DNA of 64,000 nucleotides from the NCBI GenBank assembly GCA_003167415.1, contig PMTF01000009.1:242065-306064 (forward strand), in the 5' to 3' direction. A program made the position numbers and the translations under genes. The DNA comes from Acidimicrobiaceae bacterium (GTDB taxonomy: Bacteria; Actinomycetota; Acidimicrobiia; Acidimicrobiales; RAAP-2). Each line of letters opens with the position of its first letter. Position 1 is the stretch's first letter. Of this stretch, positions 1 through 8,234 are shown piece after piece. Below the pieces are notes generated by a model, which was not told the DNA's origin, searched no databases, and saw only the letters and a list, made by a program, of their open reading frames with translations.

Positions 1-1329
1 TTGAACTTTGCGGCTGAGTTGCCCCGAAAGGGCGGCCGGCACCCTGTTGGCGCGGGCCGTCACCGAAACGGCGATGGTGTTGAGGAGCGCCACGCCCATC
101 GATCCGCCGACCTGCTGCGTGCTGTTGACGAGGGCCGAGGCTGCGCCAGCGTCACTGGCGCGCACCCCGGCGGTCGCGCTGGCAATCGCCGGAGCGAAGA
201 TGAGACCGAGGCCGAGGCCGGTCACGATGAGGCCCGGCAGAACGTTGGCGAAATAGTCCGCGTGCGGCGTCAGTTTGGTGAAGAGCACCATGCCCATCAA
301 AGAGAGCAACATGCCGGTCGGCACGAGCGGACGCGGTCCGTTCACCGCGAGGAGCCGGGCACTGGCGATGAACGCCGAGAGCGCGATCGCTCCGACGAGC
401 GGCAGGAAAGCGACACCGGTGCGAAGCGGGGAGTAGCCGAGCGTTCCCTGCAAGTAGTACGCGAGAAAGAGCGTGATCCCGAAGATCCCGATGCTGGTGA
501 GAAAGAGCGCCACGAGTGAACCTCCGCGCACCCGATTGATGATCAAGCGAAGCGGCAACAAGGGGTGCTTCGAGCGCTGCTGCCAGCGCACGAACGCGAC
601 CAGCAAGACCACGCCGATCACCAGACTCCCCCAGGTCACGTCGTTGCCCCAGCTCGCCGTGACCGCGTGCGCGAAGCCGTAGACGACGAAGAAGAGCCCC
701 GCGCTGCCGAGCAGCGTGCCGACGACGTCGAGACTCGCCTCGTGTTCGCTCTTTCCCCCGGCGACGAACAACGCGACGCCGACGATGGCGATCGCCGCGA
801 ACACGAGGTTGATGAAAAGGCACCAGCGCCACGTCGCCCACTGGGTGAGCGCGCCGCCCAAGAGGAGACCGATCGCGGCCCCCGAGGCGCCGATCGCGCC
901 ATAGATCGAAAAGGCCCGGGCGCGCTCCTTGGGATCGCCAAAGGTCGTGGAGAGCGCGGCCAGAGCGGCAGGCGCCAGGACCGCGCCGAAGACCCCCTGC
1001 ACCGCGCGGGCCGTGACCAGCGTGGTGAAACTGTGCGCCGAGCCACCGAGCGCCGACGCCAGAGCGAAGCCGGTCAGCCCGACGTAGAGCGAGGTTCGAC
1101 GTCCCCACAGATCCGAGAGCCGTCCCCCGACCAATAACAGCGATCCGAACGAGAGGGCGTAGGCCGTGATGAGCCACTGTCGGTTGGCGAGAGAGAAGTG
1201 AAGGTCACGCTGCGCGTGCGGCAACGCGATGTTGATGACCGTTGCGTCCAGGGCCACCATCAACTGCGTGATGCTGAGTACTCCGAGCGCCCACCAGCGG
1301 CGATCCGACGAGGACATGGGGCTGCTCAT
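1..1329 (-). CDS. MFS drug/proton antiporter, DHA2 (EmrB/QacA) family, 3' end cut by window edge
   Basis: The frame stays open from an ATG at 1329 down to base 1 (443 codons), so the C-terminus lies outside the window. The protein opens with a short basic head, then a hydrophobic helix with LMVALDATVINIALP, the motif that begins TM1 of 14-TM DHA2 exporters. It is followed by GGRLSDLWGRR, the MFS loop 2-3 signature, and further along by GASGAAIGLLLGGALTQ (motif C of antiporters). The family exports cationic drugs, dyes or metabolites against protons in the cytoplasmic membrane; the substrate here cannot be told. A second ATG at 1317 is possible, but the 1329 start has a G-rich stretch just upstream. 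It lies 83 bp downstream of etfA on the same strand, so it may be read from the same transcript. Confidence 0.88.
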   Translation of the reverse strand, partial: MSSPMSSSDRRWWALGVLSITQLMVALDATVINIALPHAQRDLHFSLANRQWLITAYALSFGSLLLVGGRLSDLWGRRTSLYVGLTGFALASALGGSAHSFTTLVTARAVQGVFGAVLAPAALAALSTTFGDPKERARAFSIYGAIGASGAAIGLLLGGALTQWATWRWCLFINLVFAAIAIVGVALFVAGGKSEHEASLDVVGTLLGSAGLFFVVYGFAHAVTASWGNDVTWGSLVIGVVLLVAFVRWQQRSKHPLLPLRLIINRVRGGSLVALFLTSIGIFGITLFLAYYLQGTLGYSPLRTGVAFLPLVGAIALSAFIASARLLAVNGPRPLVPTGMLLSLMGMVLFTKLTPHADYFANVLPGLIVTGLGLGLIFAPAIASATAGVRASDAGAASALVNSTQQVGGSMGVALLNTIAVSVTARANRVPAALSGQLSRKVQ

Positions 1330-1412
1330 GGTTCCCCCAGCCTAAATTCACTAGCGCGTCGAAAGAGGAACGATACCGAGACCCGGTGGGTCCTCCAGTC
1401 TTCAAGGTATGA

Positions 1413-2378
1413 CTAGGCCCGCGCCTTGAGGGCCGCGATGAGAGCCGGGAGAACCTTGTTCACGTCGCCCACGATCCCGAAGTCCGCGATCTGGAAGATC
1501 GGAGCGTCCGGGTCCTTGTTGATGGCCACGATGTTCTTCGAGCCCTTCATGCCGACCATGTGTTGGGTCGCTCCCGAGATGCCGCACGCGATGTAAACGG
1601 TCGGCTTGACGGTCTTGCCGGTTTGACCGACCTGGTGCGAATAGGGAACCCAACCGGCGTCGACGATGGCGCGACTGGCGCCGGCGGCGCCGTTGAGCAG
1701 TTTCGCGGTCTCTTCGATGAGCGCGTACTTCTCGGCCTCGCCGAGTCCCCGTCCGCCGGAGACCACGACCGCCGCCTCTTCGAGCTTCGGCCCCACGCGC
1801 TCTTCGACGTGGGTCGCGGCAATGATCGCGCCACCGGTGGCGCCGACGTCGCCCGAAGGCGCGGCGACCACTGATGCCGCCGTGCCGCCACCGGACTCGG
1901 CCGCGAAGGACTTCGCGCGAATGACGTAGATCCCCGGACCCTCGCCGGTGAAACGGGCCTTCACGGTCTGGCTGCCACCAAAGATCGGATGCTCGGTCGC
2001 GAGCCCGCCGTCATCGACGAGATCGGTCACGTTGGTCAACACCGGTCGGTCGAGTCGAGCCGAGAGACGTCCGGCGATGTCGCGCCCGTCGTAGCTGTTC
2101 GGAATGAGAATCGCGTCGGGTGCGCCCACCGACGCCACGAGCGCCGCGATGGCCGAGGCGACGGGCACACCGGGTAACGCGCCGCCGAGGTCGCCGACGT
2201 CATAGAGCGTGGTCGCGCCGTACTCTCCGGCGGCGGCGGCGAGCGCCGCGTTCCCGCCCCACGTGATCGCCGAGACGGTCGCTCCAAAACTGCGTCCATG
2301 TGTGAGCAGTTCCAGTGAGGTGGTGGTGTAAGAGCCATTCGACGGCTCGGTGACGATCCAGATGTTTGACAGGGCCAT
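1413..2378 (-). CDS. etfA: Electron transfer flavoprotein alpha subunit
   Basis: At 321 aa this has the normal length for EtfA/FixB. The N-terminal half is the alpha/beta domain of the ETF fold. The C-terminal half is the FAD domain, with VVSGGRGLG, then [14 protein letters not shown] and [13 protein letters not shown], then [19 protein letters not shown], the stretches that hold FAD in known ETFs. With EtfB it carries electrons from acyl-CoA dehydrogenases and dimethylglycine/sarcosine-type dehydrogenases to ETF-quinone oxidoreductase and the respiratory chain. Both kinds of donor occur in this window (36854-38068 and 12302-14713). It starts 9 bp after etfB ends, so the two are co-transcribed. 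Confidence 0.96.
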   Translation of the reverse strand: MALSNIWIVTEPSNGSYTTTSLELLTHGRSFGATVSAITWGGNAALAAAAGEYGATTLYDVGDLGGALPGVPVASAIAALVASVGAPDAILIPNSYDGRDIAGRLSARLDRPVLTNVTDLVDDGGLATEHPIFGGSQTVKARFTGEGPGIYVIRAKSFAAESGGGTAASVVAAPSGDVGATGGAIIAATHVEERVGPKLEEAAVVVSGGRGLGEAEKYALIEETAKLLNGAAGASRAIVDAGWVPYSHQVGQTGKTVKPTVYIACGISGATQHMVGMKGSKNIVAINKDPDAPIFQIADFGIVGDVNKVLPALIAALKARA

Positions 2379-2387
2379 GACGATCTC

Positions 2388-3161
2388 CTACAGAACCTTG
2401 ATCGACTCGAGGAATCCGACGATACGCTCCGCGCCGTCGCCCTCGTCTATGTACTTCTCACCGGCGCTGCGCGACTCAGCGGTGACGACGTCGGTGATTA
2501 CCTGGCGCGCACCGGTCGGACCGATCTGGTCGGCGAGCGAGAGGTCCGCGACGCTCAGCACTTCGAGCGGCTTGGACTTGGCGGCCATGATGCCTTTGAA
2601 GGACGCGTAGCGCGGCTCAACCACGCCGGCGGTGACGGTGACGAGCGCCGGCAAGGGCGCCGTCACTTCGTCGAAGCCGGACTCGGTCTGACGCTCGACC
2701 TTGACGGTCGTGCCGTCGATCGCCACCGACTTGGCGAAGGTGATCGAGGGAAGGCCGAGCAACTCCGCGATCTGAACCGGCGTCGTGCCGGTGTAACCGT
2801 CGGACGATTCGGTGGCGGCCAGGACCAAATCGGGACTCTCGCGCTTGATCACCGCGGCGAGTACCTTGGCGGTGCCCAACGCGTCAGTGCCGCGCAGTGC
2901 GTCGTCGCTCACGATGACGGCTTTGGCGGCGCCCATGGCCAGGGCGTTGCGCAGTCCCGCGACGTCCGCGGCCGATCCCATCGAGACCACGGTGACCTCG
3001 CCGGTGCCGGCCTTGTCGACGAGTTGGAGCGCCATTTCGACGCCGTAGGTGTCGGCCTCGTCGAGGATCAACTTGCCTGAACGGTTGAGATTGTGTGAGG
3101 CGTCCAACGATTGCGGCGCGGCCGGGTCGGGAATCTGTTTTACGCACACGACGATATTCAT
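2388..3161 (-). CDS. etfB: Electron transfer flavoprotein beta subunit
   Basis: A 257-aa EtfB/FixA protein beginning MNIVVCVKQIPDP, the usual N-terminus of the family. It contains the AMP-binding ETF beta fold, including a VLAATESSDGYTG segment and LPALVTVTAGVVEPRY. I chose the ATG at 3161 because it gives this canonical start; a TTG three codons upstream at 3170 is also in frame. It forms the heterodimer with EtfA that accepts two electrons from flavoprotein dehydrogenases. It lies 18 bp downstream of the glycerophosphodiesterase gene on the same strand, suggesting a ugpQ-like/etfB/etfA transcript. Confidence 0.96.
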   Translation of the reverse strand: MNIVVCVKQIPDPAAPQSLDASHNLNRSGKLILDEADTYGVEMALQLVDKAGTGEVTVVSMGSAADVAGLRNALAMGAAKAVIVSDDALRGTDALGTAKVLAAVIKRESPDLVLAATESSDGYTGTTPVQIAELLGLPSITFAKSVAIDGTTVKVERQTESGFDEVTAPLPALVTVTAGVVEPRYASFKGIMAAKSKPLEVLSVADLSLADQIGPTGARQVITDVVTAESRSAGEKYIDEGDGAERIVGFLESIKVL

Positions 3162-3179
3162 GGCCTTCAATCTAGGTCA

Positions 3180-3884
3180 TTATCGACCGGTGCCCGTCGG
3201 GGACGATCGTGTCACGACGGCGCGAGCGAGCGCCGGATCGTCGGTGATGATGCACGACACGTGCACGTCCGACATTCTCTCGAGGTCCTCGGCACGGTTC
3301 ACGGTCCACACGTTGACGTCGAGTTGAAGGTCACGCGCGCGAGCGACGACCTCAGCATCCACCGTCGAGAAGTGCGGATTCACCGCGTTGAGACCGAGCA
3401 CGTGGGCCTGGACCAGCGCGTCGCCCACGGCCACGTCCCAGAGGAGCCACGCGACAGTAATTTCACGGTTCAACGAGCGGACCAAGGCGCACGTCGCGAG
3501 GTCGAAGCACGAGATGCTGGCCCTTTCGGACCAGCCGGATTCATCAACGCTAGAAAGCACCTGACGCGCGAGATCGCCGGTTTCGTCGTAGCTCTCGGCC
3601 GCTCCCCGTCCGTTTTTGATCTCTACGTTCACTCGGACGCCTTCGAGCGAGTCCAGAGCCTCAGCCAGCGTTGGGACGTAGTCCGGCAGGGCCGAACGCG
3701 CACTCTGGGCGACGACCAGGGGTCCGATGACCGGATCGTGATGAACCACCAGAACGCCGTCCTGGGCGCGACGAACGTCCAATTCGACCCCGTCGACGCC
3801 CAGGGCCACGGCCGCGCGAAACGCCGAGAGTGTGTTCTCGCGCTCGGTTGTGTGCAATCCACGGTGCGCGATGACGTCGATCAC
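3180..3884 (-). CDS. Glycerophosphodiester phosphodiesterase family protein
   Basis: A 234-aa GDPD TIM barrel. Visible family features are the N-terminal IAHRG (His7, Arg8), ENTLSAF at residues 16-22, VELDV, and the second histidine pair in VLVVHHDP. They form the metal and phosphate site that cleaves glycerophosphodiesters to glycerol 3-phosphate and an alcohol. No signal peptide is seen, so it should act in the cytosol. It starts with GTG at 3884, and a perfect 16-bp palindrome lies 18 bp upstream. The gene precedes etfBA with a short gap, although there is no obvious functional link. Confidence 0.9.
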   Translation of the reverse strand: MIDVIAHRGLHTTERENTLSAFRAAVALGVDGVELDVRRAQDGVLVVHHDPVIGPLVVAQSARSALPDYVPTLAEALDSLEGVRVNVEIKNGRGAAESYDETGDLARQVLSSVDESGWSERASISCFDLATCALVRSLNREITVAWLLWDVAVGDALVQAHVLGLNAVNPHFSTVDAEVVARARDLQLDVNVWTVNRAEDLERMSDVHVSCIITDDPALARAVVTRSSPTGTGR

Positions 3885-3901
3885 CCGTCGAGTTTGGCAG
3901 G

Positions 3902-3917
3902 TGTAATTCGAATTACA
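3902..3917. promoter_or_regulatory. Perfect 16-bp palindrome, candidate operator
   Basis: TGTAATTCGAATTACA is a perfect inverted repeat with no spacer, in the 163-bp gap between the divergent phosphodiesterase gene (GTG at 3884) and whiB1 (ATG at 4048). It sits just upstream of the phosphodiesterase start and about 34 bp before the whiB1 -35 box, so it could control either gene. Its AT-rich half sites stand out from the GC-rich surroundings. The protein that binds it is unknown. Confidence 0.5.
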
Positions 3918-3950
3918 TGGACGTCACTTCGTTTATTCACGAATCAGCCC

Positions 3951-3979
3951 TTGTTTTCAGGTCGAAAATTCGTTAAAAT
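3951..3979 (+). promoter_or_regulatory. Candidate sigma-70-type promoter of whiB1
   Basis: A TTGTTT box (3951-3956) and a TAAAAT box (3974-3979) are separated by exactly 17 bp. The region is AT-rich within GC-rich DNA. Transcription from about 3986 would give a leader of about 60 nt that ends in AAGGA a few bases before the whiB1 ATG. Confidence 0.55.
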
Positions 3980-4047
3980 TGGACTCCCGCCACCGCCCAT
4001 TTCTCGCGAAATTGCAGTGGAATTGCCCCCCACCTTAAGGATTTGAA

Positions 4048-4344
4048 ATGTCGTTGATTTGGAACCGTACGCACGCTTGGGACGACTCTGACTGGCGTTC
4101 AAACGCAGCGTGTCGCGACACAGAACCGGAACTGTTTTTCCCTATCGGCACGACCGGAATGGCGACCGACCAGATCGAATCGGCCAAGCGCGTGTGCCAC
4201 AACTGCGACGCCCAAAAGGCCTGTCTCGAGTTCGCCCTCGCGACGAACCAGGAGTCGGGCGTGTGGGGTGGCACGACCGAGGACGAGCGGCGCAAGCTTC
4301 GCAAGCAGTGGTTGGCCGCGCGTCGTCGCGCGTCCTCACTCTAA
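4048..4344 (+). CDS. whiB1: WhiB1-type iron-sulfur transcription regulator
   Basis: A 98-aa WhiB protein. The four cysteines that hold the [4Fe-4S] cluster are Cys22, Cys50, Cys53 and Cys59 (spacing C-x27-C-x2-C-x5-C). GVWGG at residues 71-75 is the turn that binds region 4 of the primary sigma factor, and a basic tail (RRKLRKQWLAARRR) follows for DNA binding. The middle part, CRDTEPELFFPIG, closely resembles mycobacterial WhiB1. WhiB1 is a nitric-oxide-sensitive regulator that works with sigma A. An AAGGA ribosome site precedes the ATG. The gene converges on the pdtaS-like kinase and their stop codons overlap, the same pairing as Rv3219/Rv3220c in Mycobacterium. Confidence 0.93.
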   Translation: MSLIWNRTHAWDDSDWRSNAACRDTEPELFFPIGTTGMATDQIESAKRVCHNCDAQKACLEFALATNQESGVWGGTTEDERRKLRKQWLAARRRASSL

Positions 4345-5825
4345 GGCCGAGCGCTCAGCGGGACCGCCACCCGCACGTACGTTCCCCCGCCTTCGGAGTA
4401 GTGCACGCTCTTCATTTCAATCGTTCCGTGCAACTGCGCGCGGATGATGTCGCGCACGATCGAGAGACCGAGGCTCTTGGGCACCTCGAGGGAGAAGTCT
4501 TCGCCCAGTCCTCGACCGTTGTCGCGGATTTCGGCGACGGCGTCACCGTCTTCCAAATAGAGGTTGAGCGTCACGACGCCGACCTGATCGTTGTTGATCC
4601 CACCAAAGCCGGTGAACGCGTGTTCGACGGCGTTGGTCAACAGTTCGGCGAGCGCGACGGCCAACGGGGTGGCGAGGTCCGTCGACAGAACGCCGAGGTT
4701 GCCGTTCACCAGAATCTCAACCGGGTGCAGGGCCAGGACGGTGTCTTCTACCAGTAAGACCAGTGACCGGACGATCTCGTCGAAGACGACCTCTTCTCCG
4801 GGCTCACGGCTGAGAACTTCGTGCACCACGGCGATCGATCGCACCCTTCGTTCGGCTTCGCCGAGGGCGATGCGCGTCTCGGGCTCGTCACTGCGCCGTG
4901 CCTGGAGCCGCAGGAGCGACGAGATGGTTTGCAGGTTGTTCTTCACGCGGTGGTGAACCTCTCGAACCGCGGCCTCCTTGTTGAGGACCAATCGATTCAA
5001 TTGACGCAGGTCCGATACGTCGCGCAACAGCGTCACGACACCGGTGACCAAATTGTGTTCGATCAACGGGACACAGTGAAAGAGGATCGCGACGTCGTTG
5101 CCGCGGTCGATCTCTTCCATTGCCGGGATGGCGTATTCCAAGGATCGTTCGACGACGCGCACGCGCAGTCCCAATTCGGCGAGGGTCCGACCTTCGGCCG
5201 GAGCGTAAATGCCCATTCGGTGCAGAGCGTTCGCCGCGTTCGGGGTGGCGAACTCGACGCGTCCGTCACCGTCTATGAGGATGATCCCGTCCCCGACGCG
5301 CGGCAGACCTGGGCCGGCGACGCCCTCTTCGCGAAACGGGAAGGTCGAGTCGGCGACCATTACGCAGAGGCGCTCGAATATCGAGAGATAGGCCTGTTCG
5401 TAGAGCGACGCGGGGCCGCGCAGCGGTCCCTGGAGCCGCACCATGACCGCGACCACGCGCCCGTCGAATCGAACCGGCACGCACCACACCGGCACGACGT
5501 CGTCGATCGCCTCGACGTTCACCTCGCCAATGATCCTGGTGCCGCTCTCGAAGGCCAGTTGCACGAGGGGCCAGGACGCGGCGTCGTGCGTCGTCCCGAC
5601 GAGGTCGTCGTTGACCATCGTCGAGCGGTTGTTGGGACGCATCTGACCCAGCACCACGAAACCCGACTCCCTGAGGTCCGGCTCGTCAACGCGGGCCATC
5701 AACAACATGTCGGAGAACGAAAGGTCGGCCAGGAGCGACCACGACGCCGTCAGTCGCAAGAGGTGATCGACGATGTGCTCGTCGAGCGAGGTGCGAAGCG
5801 TCGCTAGTTCAGCGAGCGTGGCCAC
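4341..5825 (-). CDS. pdtaS: PdtaS-type sensor histidine kinase (HisKA_2)
   Basis: A 494-aa soluble kinase without membrane segments. Residues 1-160 form a GAF-like domain, 175-275 a PAS-like domain, and the catalytic part begins with REVHHRVKNNLQT, the H box of the HisKA_2 class (His291/His292). It is followed by an N box (ELLTNAVEHAF) and a G box (DNGRGLG). Mycobacterial PdtaS has about the same length (about 500 aa) and domain order, and phosphorylates the ANTAR-domain RNA-binding regulator PdtaR. No PdtaR gene lies in this window. It starts with GTG at 5825, sharing one base with the stop of the upstream PHP phosphatase gene (TAGTG), so the two are likely translationally coupled. Confidence 0.9.
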   Translation of the reverse strand: MATLAELATLRTSLDEHIVDHLLRLTASWSLLADLSFSDMLLMARVDEPDLRESGFVVLGQMRPNNRSTMVNDDLVGTTHDAASWPLVQLAFESGTRIIGEVNVEAIDDVVPVWCVPVRFDGRVVAVMVRLQGPLRGPASLYEQAYLSIFERLCVMVADSTFPFREEGVAGPGLPRVGDGIILIDGDGRVEFATPNAANALHRMGIYAPAEGRTLAELGLRVRVVERSLEYAIPAMEEIDRGNDVAILFHCVPLIEHNLVTGVVTLLRDVSDLRQLNRLVLNKEAAVREVHHRVKNNLQTISSLLRLQARRSDEPETRIALGEAERRVRSIAVVHEVLSREPGEEVVFDEIVRSLVLLVEDTVLALHPVEILVNGNLGVLSTDLATPLAVALAELLTNAVEHAFTGFGGINNDQVGVVTLNLYLEDGDAVAEIRDNGRGLGEDFSLEVPKSLGLSIVRDIIRAQLHGTIEMKSVHYSEGGGTYVRVAVPLSARP

Positions 5826-6700
5826 TAGCTCGCTCGCAGAGGAATCATCTGGCGCTGACGGCCACTGTAGGAGGCGACCTCGTGGACGCCGCGAGCTTCC
5901 AAGAGGTCGGCCAATTCAGCGGCCCTCGAGCCGACCCGTTCGAGAGAGTGCGCGTCACTGGCCGTCGTGAAGGTGAGCCCTCGCGCCACGAGACGGTCGA
6001 GGAATCCCTCGGCCGGGTACTGCTCCGCGATCGGCTTGGTCCAACCGGCCGACGAGCACTCCATGGAGAGATCGGACTTGGCCGCCGACTCGGCCATGAG
6101 GTCCCAGTAGTCGCCCGGGTCCGACGCGAGGTATCCCGCCACCTTGATGAGGTCCGGGTGCGCGAGTACATCGACCGAATTGGACGCCGCAAGTTCTTCG
6201 ATTGCGCGCGCGTAATCGGCCCAGCACTGATCGACGTCACGCACGGTCCACTCGTGCGCGTGCGTCGCTACGTCGTAGTCGTCGAACTGCCAGGTGCCGA
6301 GCCAGTGGACCGAACCGATGAGCACGTCGAAGGGATACTGCGCGAGGAGTGGTGAGACGACGTCCATCTGGTCGGCGTAGTAATCGACTTCGAGCCCGAT
6401 CTTGACGGGCAGTCCTTCATCCTTCGCGAGTTGGGCGAGGTTCACGTACTCCTCGAGGGAGTTTCGAGCGTGAAAATCCAGGTACTCGGCCAATACCGGA
6501 CTCGTCGGCTCGTGACCGAACCTGAGCCAGAAGGGTCCGACGGCCGCCAGCACGTCGCGAAAACGGCTGGTGTGCTCGGTGAGGGCCAACTCCGTGACGC
6601 CGTGAAGGGCGGCTTCGTCGCAGTAGGCGGCGATCTGGTCGAGCTTGAACCAGACGGAAGACTCCGAGTGGGGCCAGAGGTGCAGGTGGTAGTCGATCAC
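5825..6700 (-). CDS. PHP-domain phosphatase, histidinol-phosphatase (HisJ/HisK) family
   Basis: A 291-aa PHP-fold protein. Metal-binding motifs are in order: YHLHLWPHSE (residues 4-13), ALTEH, the GLEVDYY strand, IGSVHW, VLAHPDLIK and TASDAHSLERVG near the C-terminus. This matches the HisJ-type histidinol-phosphate phosphatase family, which removes phosphate in the penultimate step of histidine synthesis. PHP enzymes have several substrates and no his genes are nearby, so the substrate is not certain. It lies directly upstream of the pdtaS-like gene with a one-base overlap. Confidence 0.82.
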   Translation of the reverse strand: MIDYHLHLWPHSESSVWFKLDQIAAYCDEAALHGVTELALTEHTSRFRDVLAAVGPFWLRFGHEPTSPVLAEYLDFHARNSLEEYVNLAQLAKDEGLPVKIGLEVDYYADQMDVVSPLLAQYPFDVLIGSVHWLGTWQFDDYDVATHAHEWTVRDVDQCWADYARAIEELAASNSVDVLAHPDLIKVAGYLASDPGDYWDLMAESAAKSDLSMECSSAGWTKPIAEQYPAEGFLDRLVARGLTFTTASDAHSLERVGSRAAELADLLEARGVHEVASYSGRQRQMIPLRAS

Positions 6701-6719
6701 CGCACGACGCCCGTCAATC

Positions 6720-6953
6720 TCAAGCCGAGCCGAAACCGACGATGCGCTCGCTCGACGGAGAACCCAACTCCACGTAGGCGATTCGCGCGGCCGGCACGCC
6801 GACCCGGCGACCTTTGCGATCAGTGAGCCAGAGGACCGTGTCTTCGCTTAAAGCCGTCTCGATCTCCTTCATCACCTTCTCGCGCTTGGCGTCCTCTGGG
6901 AGAACGACCTCGATCTCCTTCATGGACTGCACGATGCCGATACGAACTTCCAT
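6720..6953 (-). CDS. DUF3107 family protein
   Basis: A 77-aa protein of the actinobacteria-specific DUF3107 family. It begins MEVRIGIVQSMKEIEV and ends with VGVPAARIAYVELGSPSSE, both typical (mycobacterial relative Rv3208A). Its function is not established. The ATG at 6953 has AGGAG five bases upstream; an in-frame extension to 7031 would run over the ribosome site of the divergent dgt gene and is rejected. It lies 19 bp upstream of the PHP gene and could be co-transcribed with it. Confidence 0.85.
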   Translation of the reverse strand: MEVRIGIVQSMKEIEVVLPEDAKREKVMKEIETALSEDTVLWLTDRKGRRVGVPAARIAYVELGSPSSERIVGFGSA

Positions 6954-7006
6954 CACTGCTCCTCTGCCACATGGCGACTCTTCACATGCTAGAAGGAAGG
7001 AGGAAT

Positions 7007-8164
7007 ATGGAAAACGTGACGGACCCGCCAATCTCTGAACGCAGTCGCCGCTGGGCCGCCACCATGGAGGGCTACGAGGGCGCCGCGGACGACGTCACGG
7101 TGGCGCATCGTGATTCCTCGGCCTCCATCGACGTCGCCACCGGTGGCTCTACCCCGGGATCGCTCGCCGAACGAGAAAAGCAACTCGACGCCACACTCGC
7201 TGCGGGCGCGACCGGAGGCCACGGCTCGGGCAATCGTGCGCGCCCAGAGGAACCCGACGAATTCCGGACGTGCTTCGAACGTGACCGCGACCGGATCCTG
7301 CATTCGAGCGCCTTTCGCCGATTGGCCGGCAAGACCCAGGTCTTTGTCTTCCCCGATGATCACATGCGCACGCGCCTCACCCACGCCCTCGAGGTCGCGC
7401 AGGTCGCCACCGGCGTCGCTCGCGCCGTGGGACTCAACGTGGCCCTCACCGAGGCAATTGCCCTCGGACACGACTGCGGTCACGGTCCCGGTGGCCACGC
7501 GAGCGAAGAGGCGCTGGATCCCTTCGTGGTCGGAGGCTTTGATCACGCGACCTGGGGCGCGGACGTGTCACTCGTGAGCCTGAACCTCTGCCTCGAAACT
7601 CTTGATGGCATTCGCAACCACTCGTGGTCGCGCCCGGCCCCGATGACACCCGAAGGCGAGGTCGTGAGTTGGGCCGACCGCATCGCCTACAGCTGCCACG
7701 ACTTCGAAGACGCCGTCTCGGCGGGCATCGTCTCGTCCGAAGAGTTGCCGGCAATCGTGCGCGAGCGCTGTGGCGTACGACGCAGCCAACAGTTGGGTAC
7801 CTTCATCAACGCGATGATTCGTACGATTCGCTCGACTGGCGTCATCGGCATGGACGCGCGTCACTCCGAGGCGCTCGCGGCCTTTCGAACGTTCAACTAC
7901 GAGACGATTTATCTGCGCAGTGCGTCGCGCCAACAGGCCTCGGCCGTCGTGGCGATGCTCCGCGCCCTCGTGGAGTACTTCGCGGTTCATCCGTCGCTTA
8001 TTCCGGACGTCGTTGACGGCGACGTGGCGCTGGAGAGTCCCGCTGTGGCGTTACAACTGAGCGTCGCCTACGTCGCGGGCATGACCGATCGATTCGCCTG
8101 TCACTGTGCGGTCACCCTGCTCGACTGGCCGATCGACCAATTGCCGAGTGGCATCGACCGCTAG
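7007..8164 (+). CDS. dgt: dGTPase-like HD-domain triphosphohydrolase
   Basis: A 385-aa protein of the deoxyguanosinetriphosphate triphosphohydrolase-like family, which splits dNTPs into nucleoside and triphosphate. Signature segments are RDRILHSSAFRRLAGKTQVF (residues 94-113), the HD motif with His126 in RLTHALEVAQ, His155-Asp156 in ALGHDCGHGP, and VSWADRIAYSCHDFEDAV with the last metal aspartate. The first 80 residues are low in conservation. I chose the ATG at 7007 because AAGGAGG lies just before it; an ATG at 6971 is in frame but has no ribosome site. Confidence 0.92.
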   Translation: MENVTDPPISERSRRWAATMEGYEGAADDVTVAHRDSSASIDVATGGSTPGSLAEREKQLDATLAAGATGGHGSGNRARPEEPDEFRTCFERDRDRILHSSAFRRLAGKTQVFVFPDDHMRTRLTHALEVAQVATGVARAVGLNVALTEAIALGHDCGHGPGGHASEEALDPFVVGGFDHATWGADVSLVSLNLCLETLDGIRNHSWSRPAPMTPEGEVVSWADRIAYSCHDFEDAVSAGIVSSEELPAIVRERCGVRRSQQLGTFINAMIRTIRSTGVIGMDARHSEALAAFRTFNYETIYLRSASRQQASAVVAMLRALVEYFAVHPSLIPDVVDGDVALESPAVALQLSVAYVAGMTDRFACHCAVTLLDWPIDQLPSGIDR

Positions 8165-8234
8165 TTGTGCCCAATTTGGAATCTTCACAATTCTTGCAAC
8201 CTGGAGATGATTGGGCCGACCGTTGTGACTCGAA

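Noticed and set aside
152-1177. 341-codon minus-strand frame overlapping the MFS gene
   Set aside because: The MFS frame from 1329 has membrane helices and family motifs; this other frame has neither.
1380-1412. Small GACCC/GGGTC hairpin between etfA and the MFS gene
   Set aside because: Only five pairs, no T-run; too weak to call a terminator.
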